Assembly (NCBI RefSeq): GCF_010729665.1
Contig: NZ_AP022610.1
Span: 1,922,001 to 1,986,000 of the forward strand
Direction of reading: 5' to 3'
Source of the DNA: Mycolicibacterium madagascariense
Lineage (GTDB): Bacteria > Actinomycetota > Actinomycetes > Mycobacteriales > Mycobacteriaceae
Length of the DNA stretch: 64,000 bases
Shown one piece after another: positions 53,469 through 61,751 of this stretch; the stretch's first letter is position 1, and every line of letters begins with the position of its first letter. Under the pieces are notes generated by a model. It worked only from the letters and a program-made list of their open reading frames with translations, had not been told where the DNA came from and ran no database searches. The position numbers were made by a program, and so were the translations under genes.

Positions 53469-54467
53469 CTAGGTGTCGGCCAGACAGTCGACGAACACGT
53501 CCTCGACCGCGAACTCCCGCGTGGTGATGCCCTGTTCGTGGTGGTAACGCAAGATCGCCTGCAGCGCAGCGCGATTCGCCGCGATGCCGTAGGGCCACCA
53601 GTCTTGCCCCAGCGCCCTGCGGTCGTCGGCGAGCAGCTTGCTCAGCCAGGGGATCATCGTCTGCATGTTGTTGAACGTCATCCCGCGGATCAGCCGCTCT
53701 GCCGCCGCGTCCTTGGCCGAGCAGAACCCGCGGTAGACGGCGCGGACCACGTCGGGATGGTCGACGGCGAGCTCGCGGCGGACGACGACCGCGTGCATGA
53801 TCGGGAAGATGCCGGTGCGCCGGTGGTATTCGCGTTCGACGTCGTCGTAGTCCTCGAAGAGCCGTCGCACGTGGGGAGACCCCCGCAGGACGCACTCGGG
53901 GACGTCGGCGGACATCAGCGCGTCGATGGCACCGGACTCCAGCATCCGTCCGAGATCCTCGTCGGGACCGGCTTGGCGGACGTCGACCTCGGCTGGATGA
54001 GGGGTGGCGACGAAGTCGATGGGGTTCAGCGGAAAGTCGATACCGCCGACGACCCAGCGGCATTGGTCCGGGGTCAGGCCGAACTCGTCGGAGAGGATGC
54101 CCTTGGCCATGATTCCGGCGTCGTGTCCGTAGACGGCCAACTCCCCGACGGTCTTGCCGGCCAGATCCTGCGGACGCCGAATTCCATTGTGCGCGTTGAC
54201 GAAGATGGCCGAATGTCGAAATGCGCGTACGGGGAACACCGGGATCGCCAGGAACGGCGGATCGTCGACCTCCATCAAGCGTAGGAAGTAGGTCATGCCC
54301 AGTTCCGAGACGTCGTAGGCCCGGTCGCGGATCATCGCCTCGAAGACGTCGGTCACGATTCGCCCGCCGTGAAACCGGGCGTCGACGCCGTCGATCTGCA
54401 CGGAGCCGTCGACCAGGGCCTGCGTCCGGTCGTAGTCCCAGAATGCGATGTCGAGTGTGTGGTTCAT
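53469..54467 (-). CDS. 4,5-dihydroxyphthalate decarboxylase-like / substrate-binding-fold protein
   Basis: A 332-residue protein with no signal peptide, so it is not a normal exported binding protein. Segments LDIAFWDYDRTQALVDGSV, SELGMTYFLRLM, FPVRAFRHSAIFVNAHNGI, DLAGKTVGELAVYGHDAGIM and the C-terminal WWPYGIAANRAALQAIL match the 4,5-dihydroxyphthalate decarboxylase family, which uses a periplasmic-binding-protein-like fold. These remove CO2 from aromatic acids. ATG 54467 is chosen where homology begins. It is 124 bp downstream of a LysR regulator on the same strand. Confidence 0.8.
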   Translation of the reverse strand: MNHTLDIAFWDYDRTQALVDGSVQIDGVDARFHGGRIVTDVFEAMIRDRAYDVSELGMTYFLRLMEVDDPPFLAIPVFPVRAFRHSAIFVNAHNGIRRPQDLAGKTVGELAVYGHDAGIMAKGILSDEFGLTPDQCRWVVGGIDFPLNPIDFVATPHPAEVDVRQAGPDEDLGRMLESGAIDALMSADVPECVLRGSPHVRRLFEDYDDVEREYHRRTGIFPIMHAVVVRRELAVDHPDVVRAVYRGFCSAKDAAAERLIRGMTFNNMQTMIPWLSKLLADDRRALGQDWWPYGIAANRAALQAILRYHHEQGITTREFAVEDVFVDCLADT

Positions 54468-54591
54468 GGCACGCCCTTCCGTCGTCACCGGCCGTGCGTT
54501 CATCGTCGTGGGTAAGCGCAGCCCGGCGCCAAGACCGGTTGGGACGGGCCGATACCGCGTCGGCATCGACACTGGTGACAGGGTCGAGTCG

Positions 54592-55452
54592 TCACCGCTC
54601 GTCGGAGAAGACGTCGGACGCCACGTCGATGAACGCCTGGATCGCGGGATCGTGCATCGGGGTCCTCCAGGCCACCACGAGGTGGCTCGGTGGGCGATCG
54701 TCGACCGGCAGCAGGGTGAGTCCCTCGGGCAGCTGTTGATCGAGCGGCGCCAGGGCGTAGGTCCCGTTCCACATCACCGACTGCAGGCATTCCTGGATGG
54801 TGCGCATGACCGGGCCCGCCGTCGCGTCCGGGGCGACCGTCCAGTACCGGCACCACAGGTCGTCGGTGCCGGTCGGCAGCCGGACCCAGGTGCGGTCGGC
54901 CAGTTCGGCCACGCGCACGGACTCGCGCCCGGCCAGCGGATCGTCGTCGCGCACGACCATGCCCACCGCTTCGGTGCGCAGCCGATGGGTACTGATCCCG
55001 TTGTCCGCGAACGGCGTTCGCGTCACCGCGACGTCCACGAGGTGGGATCGCAGTCCGGCGGAGGGGTCGCCGAGGTCGACTTCGTGGATGGAGATGCCGA
55101 TCTCCGGGTGACGTCGTCGGAACTCGTCGACCAGGACGCGACCGAGCCGTTCGGCGGCGTCGGCCAACGTGCCCACGACCAGATGGCGCGCTCCAGCGGC
55201 GGCCAGCACCTGGTGCTCGAGACGGTCGACCTGCTCCAGCACCGCGCGAGCGCCGTCGTACAGGGTGGTTCCCGCCGCGGTCAGCGTGATTCCGCGGAGC
55301 GTGCGTTCCATCAGGACGACGCCGAGGTGCTCCTCGAGTTGGCGGATGGCGCGACTCAGCGGGGGCTGCGTCATGTGCAGCCGGCTTGCTGCGCGCCCGA
55401 CGTGTCGTTCCTCCGCCACGGCCACGAAGTACCTCAGCAGGCGAAGGTCCAT
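54592..55452 (-). CDS. LysR-family transcriptional regulator
   Basis: A 286-residue LysR protein: MDLRLLRYFVAVAEERHVGRAASRL, recognition helix MTQPPLSRAIRQLEEHLGV, then the type 2 binding-protein effector domain. ATG 55452 starts directly at the conserved N-terminus. It lies between an SDR gene upstream and the decarboxylase-like gene downstream, all on the minus strand, and may be cotranscribed with them. Confidence 0.92.
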   Translation of the reverse strand: MDLRLLRYFVAVAEERHVGRAASRLHMTQPPLSRAIRQLEEHLGVVLMERTLRGITLTAAGTTLYDGARAVLEQVDRLEHQVLAAAGARHLVVGTLADAAERLGRVLVDEFRRRHPEIGISIHEVDLGDPSAGLRSHLVDVAVTRTPFADNGISTHRLRTEAVGMVVRDDDPLAGRESVRVAELADRTWVRLPTGTDDLWCRYWTVAPDATAGPVMRTIQECLQSVMWNGTYALAPLDQQLPEGLTLLPVDDRPPSHLVVAWRTPMHDPAIQAFIDVASDVFSDER

Positions 55453-55504
55453 GGCCTTCGACGGTAGCAACGCGCCCACGGGTGCGACATGCGTCGCGGG
55501 ACCG

Positions 55505-56245
55505 TCAGGCGTTGGTGCCGCCGTCGACGGTGAGGCTCGCACCGGTGATGTACCCGGCCTCCGGACCCGCGAGGAACGCCACCATCGGGGCGATGTCCTC
55601 GACGTGGCCGTAGCGCTTGAGCGCGGTTGCCGCCAATTGCGGTTCCGCCCACTCGTCGTCGGCGGGATTGAGGTCGGTGTCGATCGGGCCGGGCTGCACG
55701 TTGTTGACGGTGATGCCCCGCGGTCCCACTTCACGAGCCAACCCCTGGGTGAACATCTTCACCGCACCCTTCGTCGCCGAGTAGGTGACGAGGCCGGGTG
55801 TCAGCATCCGCTCGCCGACGCACGATCCGATCGAGATGATGCGCCCCCCATCGGGTAGGTGCCGAAGTGCCGCCTGGGTGGTGACGAACAGGCCACGGAC
55901 GTTGAGGTCGAGAACCAGGTCGATCTCCTCGATCGTCGTCTGCTCGAACGGTTTTGGGATGGCAGTGCCCGCGTTGTTGACCAGGATGTCGAGCCGTCCG
56001 TAGGCGTCGACCACGCCGTCGACCGCGGATCGCACGGCAGCGGGATCGGTGGCGTCGGCCTGGAACGCGACGGCCCGTCCGCCTGCCGCCTCGATGGTCT
56101 CGACGACGCGAGCAGCGTCCTGGGCGCCCTTCGAGTAGGTGATCGCGACACTGGCGCCGTCGGCGGCGAGACGCACGGCGATGGCCGCGCCGATCCCGCG
56201 CGAGGCCCCCGTGACGAGGGCGACCTTGCCGGTCAGGTCGGGCAT
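55505..56245 (-). CDS. SDR family oxidoreductase
   Basis: A 246-residue classical SDR: TGASRGIG at residues 12-19, NNAG near 90-93, catalytic Ser in ISIGSCVG and Tyr/Lys in YSATK, with the C-terminal SLTVDGGTNA. ATG 56245 has GGAGG upstream. It is divergent from the LysR regulator at 56357; a 7-bp inverted repeat (56303-56344) lies between them. Confidence 0.92.
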   Translation of the reverse strand: MPDLTGKVALVTGASRGIGAAIAVRLAADGASVAITYSKGAQDAARVVETIEAAGGRAVAFQADATDPAAVRSAVDGVVDAYGRLDILVNNAGTAIPKPFEQTTIEEIDLVLDLNVRGLFVTTQAALRHLPDGGRIISIGSCVGERMLTPGLVTYSATKGAVKMFTQGLAREVGPRGITVNNVQPGPIDTDLNPADDEWAEPQLAATALKRYGHVEDIAPMVAFLAGPEAGYITGASLTVDGGTNA

Positions 56246-56302
56246 GGCGGTCCTCCGTAACTCGGTGACGGGTGGCTGAGGGGTGCTCGACATGACGCTA
56301 GG

Positions 56303-56344
56303 TGCCCCCACGGGCTGCGACAAGGTCTTTCGAGGCTGGGGGCA
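56303..56344. promoter_or_regulatory. Inverted repeat TGCCCCC-N28-GGGGGCA (candidate LysR site)
   Basis: Two perfect 7-bp arms lie between the divergent SDR and LysR genes. Position and spacing would suit a LysR tetramer covering both promoters. This is inference from layout. Confidence 0.45.
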
Positions 56345-56356
56345 TATCTTGGAGGC

Positions 56357-57244
56357 ATGGGAGCCGTGGAGCTGCGACACCTTCGCTACTTCGTCGCGGT
56401 CGCCGAGACGGGCAGCCTCACCGAGGCCGCGCAACGACGTCTGCACACCTCGCAACCCTCACTCAGTCGCCAGATCCGCGACCTCGAGCGTCAGGTGGGA
56501 GTCGAGCTGCTCAGCCGCAGCGCACGTGGGGTCGAGGTGACGGAAGCGGGACGGGTCTTCCTGGATCACGCGCGGGCGGTACTGGTTCAGGTCGACGCGG
56601 GAGTCCAGGCGGCGCGCGCCGCCGCGCACCCGGTCCGGCGGAGCTTCGGCATGGGCTTCCTGACCGGACTGGAGGTGACGTGGTTGCCCCTGGCGATGCG
56701 CGCGCTGCAGGATCAGTTGCCCGACATCCAGGTCGCGGTGTCCAGCGACTACTCACCCCGCCTCGGCGAGGCACTCACCCGTGGCCGGATGGACGTGGCC
56801 TTCATGCGCCCCGAGCCGGACTATCCGCTGGAGTACGTCGTGGTGGACCGCGAGCCGCTCGTCGTGCTGATGCCGCGCGATCACCGCCTCACCGCGTGTG
56901 ACGCGATCGCCCCCGAGGAACTGGCGGGGGAGACCTTCATCGGCGGGGCGAACAAGGCCGGCGTGTTGCGGACGGTCACCGAGGACTATCTGCGCCGCTG
57001 CGGGGTGGACGTCAGCCTGGACCACGGCGTGGACAACATCGCCATGGCCCTGTCGCTGGTCGCGTCGACCCGCGGCCTGGCACTCATGCCCGCCTATGCC
57101 CTGAACCTCCTCCCGCACGCCGTCGTCAGCCGCCCACTGGTAGGTCAGCCACCCACGATCGACGTCGCGGTGGGGTATCACCGAACCAATACCTCTCCGG
57201 TGCTGAAGACGTTCCTGTCGCGACTCGTCGCCGTCACCGCGTAG
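56357..57244 (+). CDS. LysR-family transcriptional regulator
   Basis: A 295-residue LysR regulator: VELRHLRYFVAVAETGSLTEAA, recognition helix LHTSQPSLSRQIRDLERQVG, and a complete effector domain with DVAFMRPEPDYPLEYVVV and ASTRGLALMPAYALNLLP. It is divergent from the SDR gene at 55505-56245, which it probably controls, and lies upstream of the DAHP synthase leader. Confidence 0.93.
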   Translation: MGAVELRHLRYFVAVAETGSLTEAAQRRLHTSQPSLSRQIRDLERQVGVELLSRSARGVEVTEAGRVFLDHARAVLVQVDAGVQAARAAAHPVRRSFGMGFLTGLEVTWLPLAMRALQDQLPDIQVAVSSDYSPRLGEALTRGRMDVAFMRPEPDYPLEYVVVDREPLVVLMPRDHRLTACDAIAPEELAGETFIGGANKAGVLRTVTEDYLRRCGVDVSLDHGVDNIAMALSLVASTRGLALMPAYALNLLPHAVVSRPLVGQPPTIDVAVGYHRTNTSPVLKTFLSRLVAVTA

Positions 57245-57302
57245 GCGTCGCCCCACCCCCGGGGTGCGCGCCCGAGGTTCGGCGATGGCACCGGCGGGGC
57301 GT

Positions 57303-57386
57303 ATGGTGTGTGCCGTGAACATCGGTGCGCGCGGCATGTGGCGCTTTATCCCGGCTCCGGGCGGAGCCGCGGACGAGGCGCAGTAG
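57303..57386 (+). CDS. Leader peptide upstream of DAHP synthase
   Basis: A 27-codon frame (ATG 57303; GTG 57315 is in frame and may be the real start) that ends at TAG 57384-57386. It encodes Met-Trp-Arg-Phe-Ile in its middle (Trp codon 57339, Phe codon 57345). It overlaps a hairpin and is followed by a strong terminator-like hairpin, before a gene for the first enzyme of aromatic amino-acid synthesis. This is the layout of a ribosome-controlled attenuator. It has only one Trp and one Phe codon, which is weaker than classic leaders. Confidence 0.6.
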   Translation: MVCAVNIGARGMWRFIPAPGGAADEAQ

Positions 57387-57450
57387 CCAGCACGCCACCA
57401 CCCCCACCCGGAGCCCAGCAGTGACCACCAGGTCACTGCTTTCGTCATTT
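57351..57450 (+). promoter_or_regulatory. Candidate attenuator region of DAHP synthase
   Basis: Three elements can be read. A hairpin CGGCTCC-GGGC-GGAGCCG spans 57352-57369. A second segment at 57407-57415 is exactly complementary to 57353-57361, giving an alternative pairing. A 10-bp hairpin with T-rich tail follows at 57417-57440. Switching between the first two pairings could depend on where a ribosome stops in the leader peptide. The alternative pairing does not directly overlap the terminator stem, so the mechanism is not proven by sequence. Confidence 0.55.
57417..57440 (+). terminator. Terminator hairpin in the DAHP synthase leader
   Basis: AGCAGTGACC and GGTCACTGCT form a perfect 10-bp stem around ACCA, and TTTCGTCATTT follows at 57440-57450. 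It lies 69 bp before the structural gene, so it would have to be read through for expression. Confidence 0.7.
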
Positions 57451-57509
57451 CAGGGCATCCGGCGCGGCTGTCCTGAGCACCCCTCGGAGACAGAGAGCCC
57501 GCATCCATC

Positions 57510-58596
57510 GTGACCATCACCCAGCATCCCGACGTCGTCGAACCCACCGGCGTCGAACCGACCCGCGACCAGCGCATCGTGTCCTTGCGACCGTTGCCCA
57601 CCCCGGCGCGGATCCGCGCCGAACTCCCGCTGTCCGCCGCGGCCGCGGACGACGTGCGGCGCCATCCTCTCGGGCGCGGACGACCGTCTCCTCCTGATCG
57701 TCGGGCCGTGCTCGGTGCACGATCCCGTCGCGGCCATGGACTACGCACGACGGCTGGCTCCGCTGGCCGAGGCCCACGCCGACCGGCTCAAGATCGTCAT
57801 GCGGGTGTACTTCGAGAAGCCGCGCACGACGGTCGGGTGGAAGGGACTCATCAACGACCCCGGGATGGACGGCAGCTTCGACGTCGAGCGTGGGCTGCGC
57901 ACCGCGCGGCGTCTGCTGCTGGACATCGGCGCGCTGGGCCTTGCCGTCGGATGCGAATTCCTCGAACCGACCAGCCCGCAGTACATCGCCGACACCGTCG
58001 CGTGGGGCGCCATCGGGGCCCGTACCACCGAGTCGCAGGTGCACCGGCAACTCGCGTCGGGGCTGTCCATGCCCGTCGGATTCAAGAATGGCACCGACGG
58101 CAGCGTCGGGGTCGCCATCGACGGCGTCACGGCAGCAGCCGCCGGGCACGTGTTCTTCGGCATCGACGATCAGGGCCGGGGCACCGCCGTGCGCACCGCG
58201 GGCAACCCCGACTGCCACGTGATCCTGCGGGGCGGCTCGACCGGTCCCAACCACGATCCGGCGTCCGTCGCCGCCGCCGTCGGACGGCTGAGCGCCGCCG
58301 GGTTGCCGGGACGTCTCGTCGTCGACTGCTCGCACGCCAATTCCGGCAAGGATCACCGCCGCCAAGCGGACGTCGCCGACCAGCTCGCTGCCAGGATCGC
58401 GGCGGGGGAGCGCGGCATCGCCGGGCTGATGCTGGAGAGCTTCCTGGTCGCCGGGTCGCAGCCGCTCGGCGGCGAGCTGCGCTACGGGCAGTCGGTGACT
58501 GACGAGTGCATGGATCTGGCGACCACCGCGGACGTGATCGGGCGGTTGTCCGATGCCCGCGGGCGTCGGCCGTTTATCCGGACCGTCTGCGGGTAG
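57510..58596 (+). pseudogene. aroG: Class I DAHP synthase (3-deoxy-7-phosphoheptulonate synthase) with one frameshift
   Basis: The protein would join phosphoenolpyruvate and erythrose 4-phosphate, the first step of the shikimate pathway. The N-terminus (GTG 57510) reads in one frame to about 57657, then homology continues in the +1 frame from GCC at 57661 (AILSGADDRLLLIVGPCSVHD) to the stop at 58596. Removing one base from GGC at 57658-57660 restores a normal protein of about 361 residues with GPCSVHDP, RVYFEKPRTTVGWKG, GARTTESQVHR, PVGFKNGTDGS and DCSHANSGK. It may be a true loss of function or a sequencing error; mycobacteria also have a type II enzyme. Confidence 0.87.
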
Positions 58597-58608
58597 GTCA
58601 GTGTCACG

Positions 58609-59067
58609 ATGACGGCATCCCCTGACGACAGCGCAGCAGCCGGCGGCCACACCGGCTGGCTGCCACCGGTGCTCCCCGCCGACGTGATCGAGGCGCGCGG
58701 TGACCACCTGGTCGACGTCGCCGCGCTCGGAGCGCGCGGCGTGGTCGAGGTGCACACGGCCGAGCACGGGATCCTGGCGGTCGGCATGACGCCGCAGGGC
58801 GTCCCGTTCGCCGTGGGCGACGTCTGCCGCCACCAATTCGCCAGGCTCGGCCGCGGCCGGGTCACCGACGACGGATGTCTCGAGTGTCCTTGGCACCGAG
58901 CACATTTCGACGTCGAGGACGGCACCATGCGCAGCGGCCCCAAGGGCCTGCTCTTCGGCATCGCACCGTACTCGAAGGCCGTCCGCGCGGTCGCCAACCG
59001 GTTCACCCTGAGCACCCATCCGGTCGAGGTCGTCGACGGCGCGATCCGGCTGACGTCCGGCAGCTGA
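58609..59067 (+). CDS. Rieske [2Fe-2S] domain protein
   Basis: A 152-residue single-domain protein with the Rieske ligands Cys73-x-His75 and Cys93-x-x-His96 (VCRHQF ... CLECPWH). It lacks a membrane anchor and any oxygenase domain, so it would be a small soluble electron carrier or an oxygenase ferredoxin component. It starts 12 bp after the DAHP synthase stop. No partner reductase or oxygenase is adjacent. Confidence 0.88.
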   Translation: MTASPDDSAAAGGHTGWLPPVLPADVIEARGDHLVDVAALGARGVVEVHTAEHGILAVGMTPQGVPFAVGDVCRHQFARLGRGRVTDDGCLECPWHRAHFDVEDGTMRSGPKGLLFGIAPYSKAVRAVANRFTLSTHPVEVVDGAIRLTSGS

Positions 59068-59279
59068 CGGAAGCGGCCCCACGGATCGCCTTCTCGACGC
59101 CACTCGGAGGGGGTAGGGTGGGAACCGTCCAGTCTGGACACGCCGTTTAGTGCAAAGCGGATTCAAGGCACCGCAACGCTTCTGGTGTTGCGCGCTACGG
59201 CAAATCGCCGGTTCCGTCCTACGGCGGATTGGCACGTCGCTCGTTCGACGTGCCCCCGGACGCCTGTGAGGGGTCCTCC

Positions 59280-60074
59280 GTGAATGCTCTTTCGACCACC
59301 ACGACAACCCGCCCCGGCTATGTCAACGACGAATTCGCCGACGTCATGGACATGTTCGCGGGACTGCACTGCGACATCCCCGAATCGCGCGAGGTTCAGC
59401 GCCAACGCGAGCTCATCTTCGACCGCTGCCTGGCTCTGGCCGACCGCATCGCCCGCCACTACGGCGGGCGGGGCGAGGACATCGAGGACCTCACCCAGGT
59501 GGCCCGGCTCGGACTGGTGAAGGCGGTCAACCGATTCGATCCCGCCAAGGGTTCGCACTTCGTCGCCTTCGCCATTCCCACCATGATGGGCGAGGTGCGA
59601 CGGCACTTCCGCGACCACGGTTGGTCGATGCACGTCCCACGCCGGCTCAAGGACCGCCACGGCGACATCGCCAGGGCGACCGTGGACCTGACCCAGACGC
59701 TGGGTCGGGCGCCCAGTGCCGGCCAACTCGCCGAAGTCCTCGGGCTGAGCCGCGAGGACATCGTCGACAGCATGCTGGCGGCCGAGGCGTACCGGGTGCA
59801 TTCGATCGATGCCCCGCTCTCCGGAGGAGACTCCGCGCCGCGGATGGTCTCCGACACCATGGGCTCGGTCGACGCGGGCTTCGACAGGATCTGTGACCTC
59901 GAAACCGTCCGGCCACTGCTGGCGGCGCTTCCCGAGCGCGAGAAGACGGTGCTCTACCTGCGCTTCTTCGACTCGCTGACGCAGAGTCAGATCGCCGAGC
60001 AGATCGGGGTCTCCCAGATGCACGTCTCGCGGATCCTGGAACGGACGCTTCGGCAACTGCGCGAACAGCTTTAG
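59280..60074 (+). CDS. SigB/SigF/SigG-family RNA polymerase sigma factor
   Basis: A 264-residue sigma-70 family protein of group 3. Region 2 reads DIEDLTQVARLGLVKAVNRFDP with FVAFAIPTMMGEVRRHFRD, region 3 HVPRRLKDRHGDIARA, and region 4 LPEREKTVLYLRFFDSLTQSQIAEQIGVSQMHVSRILE. Length and composition resemble mycobacterial SigF. GTG 59280 is preceded by GAGGGG; a TTG at 59229 is possible. No anti-sigma gene is adjacent, but a pair of that type lies 6.5 kb away at 52285-53173. Confidence 0.9.
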   Translation: MNALSTTTTTRPGYVNDEFADVMDMFAGLHCDIPESREVQRQRELIFDRCLALADRIARHYGGRGEDIEDLTQVARLGLVKAVNRFDPAKGSHFVAFAIPTMMGEVRRHFRDHGWSMHVPRRLKDRHGDIARATVDLTQTLGRAPSAGQLAEVLGLSREDIVDSMLAAEAYRVHSIDAPLSGGDSAPRMVSDTMGSVDAGFDRICDLETVRPLLAALPEREKTVLYLRFFDSLTQSQIAEQIGVSQMHVSRILERTLRQLREQL

Positions 60075-60096
60075 CCGCCGGTATTGATTCGTCTGC

Positions 60097-60122
60097 GTTT
60101 CGGTGGTTCGACGGTTGGGTTA
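60097..60122 (+). promoter_or_regulatory. SigF-like promoter candidate (GTTT-N16-GGGTTA)
   Basis: The spacing and boxes resemble the mycobacterial SigF pattern GTTT-N15-17-GGGTA, with one change in the -10 box. It lies 49 bp before the methyltransferase start. Confidence 0.4.
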
Positions 60123-60170
60123 CGGGGCATGTGTGCGAGGACAGCTACTCACACACGACGGAGCACCGCA

Positions 60171-60908
60171 GTGACCACAGTCCTTCCTGGCGTCTACACC
60201 GACGACGCGTTCGCTCGTACCGAGGCAAGCGACGGCCCCGCGGCCATCAGCGTCGCGGACGGCGTCTATCGCCCGCAAGAGGATTCGGCTCTCCTCATCG
60301 ACACGCTGCTCGACGCGGGACGCGCCGAGGGCAGTCGTGTCGCCGACCTCTGCTCGGGAAGCGGCGTCGTCGCGCTGGCCGCAGCCGCCCAGGGCGCTGC
60401 CTCGGTGGCCGCCTTCGAACGCAGCCCGCGGGCCGTCATGTGTGCGCGGGCCAACGCCGCCGCGGCCGGAGCCAACGTCCGCGTTCACCGCGGATCGTGG
60501 ACCCGCGCAGCCGAATTCGCCCCGTTCGACGTGATCACCTGCAATCCGCCGTACGTTCCCTTCGCCGAGGATGCCGACGATCGTCAGATCCCGCGTGCGG
60601 CCGGACCCGACACCGCATGGAACGCCGGTCGTGACGGACGCCAGGTGCTCGACCCCCTGTGCGAGAGCGCTCCGGACCTATTGGCCGCTGGCGGAACGAT
60701 GTTCATCGTGCACTCCGAGTTCGCCGATGCCGACCGCACCGTCGGCGGCCTGCGCGCCGGTGGTCTACACGCCGAAGTCGTTGCCGAACAGTGGATTCCG
60801 TTCGGTCCGGTGCTGACCGCCAGGGCGCACTGGCTGGAACGGGTGGGTCTGCTCGAGGCGGGCAGGCGCGAGGAGCGCCTCGTCGTCGTCCGGGCGGATC
60901 GGGTCTGA
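60171..60908 (+). CDS. HemK/PrmC-like methyltransferase
   Basis: A 245-residue class I SAM-dependent methyltransferase: SAM motif VADLCSGSGVVALAAA, acidic FERSPRAVMCAR, and the N6/glutamine methyltransferase motif NPPY (DVITCNPPYVPF). The NPPY motif is used to methylate amide or amino nitrogens, as in release factor glutamine methyltransferase. The start GTG 60171 has GGAG 7 bases upstream; the open frame from 60084 is less likely. It is convergent with the ANTAR gene, ending 4 bp before it. Confidence 0.85.
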   Translation: MTTVLPGVYTDDAFARTEASDGPAAISVADGVYRPQEDSALLIDTLLDAGRAEGSRVADLCSGSGVVALAAAAQGAASVAAFERSPRAVMCARANAAAAGANVRVHRGSWTRAAEFAPFDVITCNPPYVPFAEDADDRQIPRAAGPDTAWNAGRDGRQVLDPLCESAPDLLAAGGTMFIVHSEFADADRTVGGLRAGGLHAEVVAEQWIPFGPVLTARAHWLERVGLLEAGRREERLVVVRADRV

Positions 60909-60912
60909 CGGG

Positions 60913-61635
60913 CTAGCTCGTCGCACCGTTGGGCCGGGTGCTGATCACGCGCTCGGCCACGTCGATCAGCTTGGTGTTGGCCTCCTGGCTGAGCTGGCGC
61001 AACATCTCGAATGCGCGCACGTCGTCGACGCCGAAACGCTCCATGATGACGCCCTTGGCCTGCCCGATGCGGTCGCGCGACAGGAGCGCGGCCTTGAGCT
61101 GTTGCTCCTGCTGAGTGGCGATGATCGCCGCTGCGGCGTGCGCGGCGAGCACCGTGCCGGTCGACTCGTCGTCGGCGGTCCAGTCCCTGGTCGCAAAGCC
61201 GAACAGGTTGAGCGCGCCGGCGGTTCGGTCACCGGTGTACAACTTGAACGAGATGCCGCTGAGCACGCCGATCTCGACGACGGCGGGGGAGTACTTCGGC
61301 CACCGCGTCTCGGTGCGGAAGTCCTCGGTCCGCACGACGGTGTCGGCCAGCGCGGCCTGCACGCAGGGCCCCTCGTCGAACGTCATCTGGAGGATGTCGA
61401 GCTGGTGGGGCAGCTCCGACGTCGTGGCCAGCGACTCGAACTCGCCGCGCTTCTTGATCAGGAGGATGCCCGCGGTGTCGACGCCGGGGATGAGCTCCAC
61501 GGCGGCGGACGTGACCTCCGCCAGAACCGCGTCGAGGCTACGCTCTCCTGCCAGCGTTCTGGCCATCTCCGCCATGCGGACGGCGAGTTCGCGGTCAGCG
61601 AAGGGTGTCATGAACGGTGCGTTTGCCTTTCTCAT
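60913..61635 (-). CDS. GAF and ANTAR domain regulator
   Basis: A 240-residue protein. A GAF sensor domain occupies about residues 20-170 (VDTAGILLIKKRGEFESLA, DEGPCVQAALADTVVRTED) and the C-terminus is an ANTAR RNA-binding domain (LKAALLSRDRIGQAKGVIMERFGVDDVRAFEMLRQLSQ). ANTAR proteins bind paired hairpins in nascent RNA and stop transcription termination. ATG 61635 follows GAGAG; ATG 61611 is an alternative. Targets are not visible in the window. Confidence 0.93.
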   Translation of the reverse strand: MRKANAPFMTPFADRELAVRMAEMARTLAGERSLDAVLAEVTSAAVELIPGVDTAGILLIKKRGEFESLATTSELPHQLDILQMTFDEGPCVQAALADTVVRTEDFRTETRWPKYSPAVVEIGVLSGISFKLYTGDRTAGALNLFGFATRDWTADDESTGTVLAAHAAAAIIATQQEQQLKAALLSRDRIGQAKGVIMERFGVDDVRAFEMLRQLSQEANTKLIDVAERVISTRPNGATS

Positions 61636-61697
61636 CGTTGCTCTCGTCGTTGCTCGACGCCGCTCATTATGCCTTGGCCGCCGAGAGCGGCGGGCCA

Positions 61698-61722
61698 GGT
61701 TTGGCCCCGTCGACCCCGGGTA
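61698..61722 (+). promoter_or_regulatory. SigF-type promoter GGTTT-N15-GGGTA
   Basis: An exact match to the mycobacterial SigF pattern, with transcription expected near 61729 and the SRPBCC start at 61752. The sigma factor gene at 59280 is close by, so genes here may belong to a SigF-type stress regulon. Confidence 0.65.
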
Positions 61723-61751
61723 GGACCAACCGAACGACGAGGAGGTGGAGC

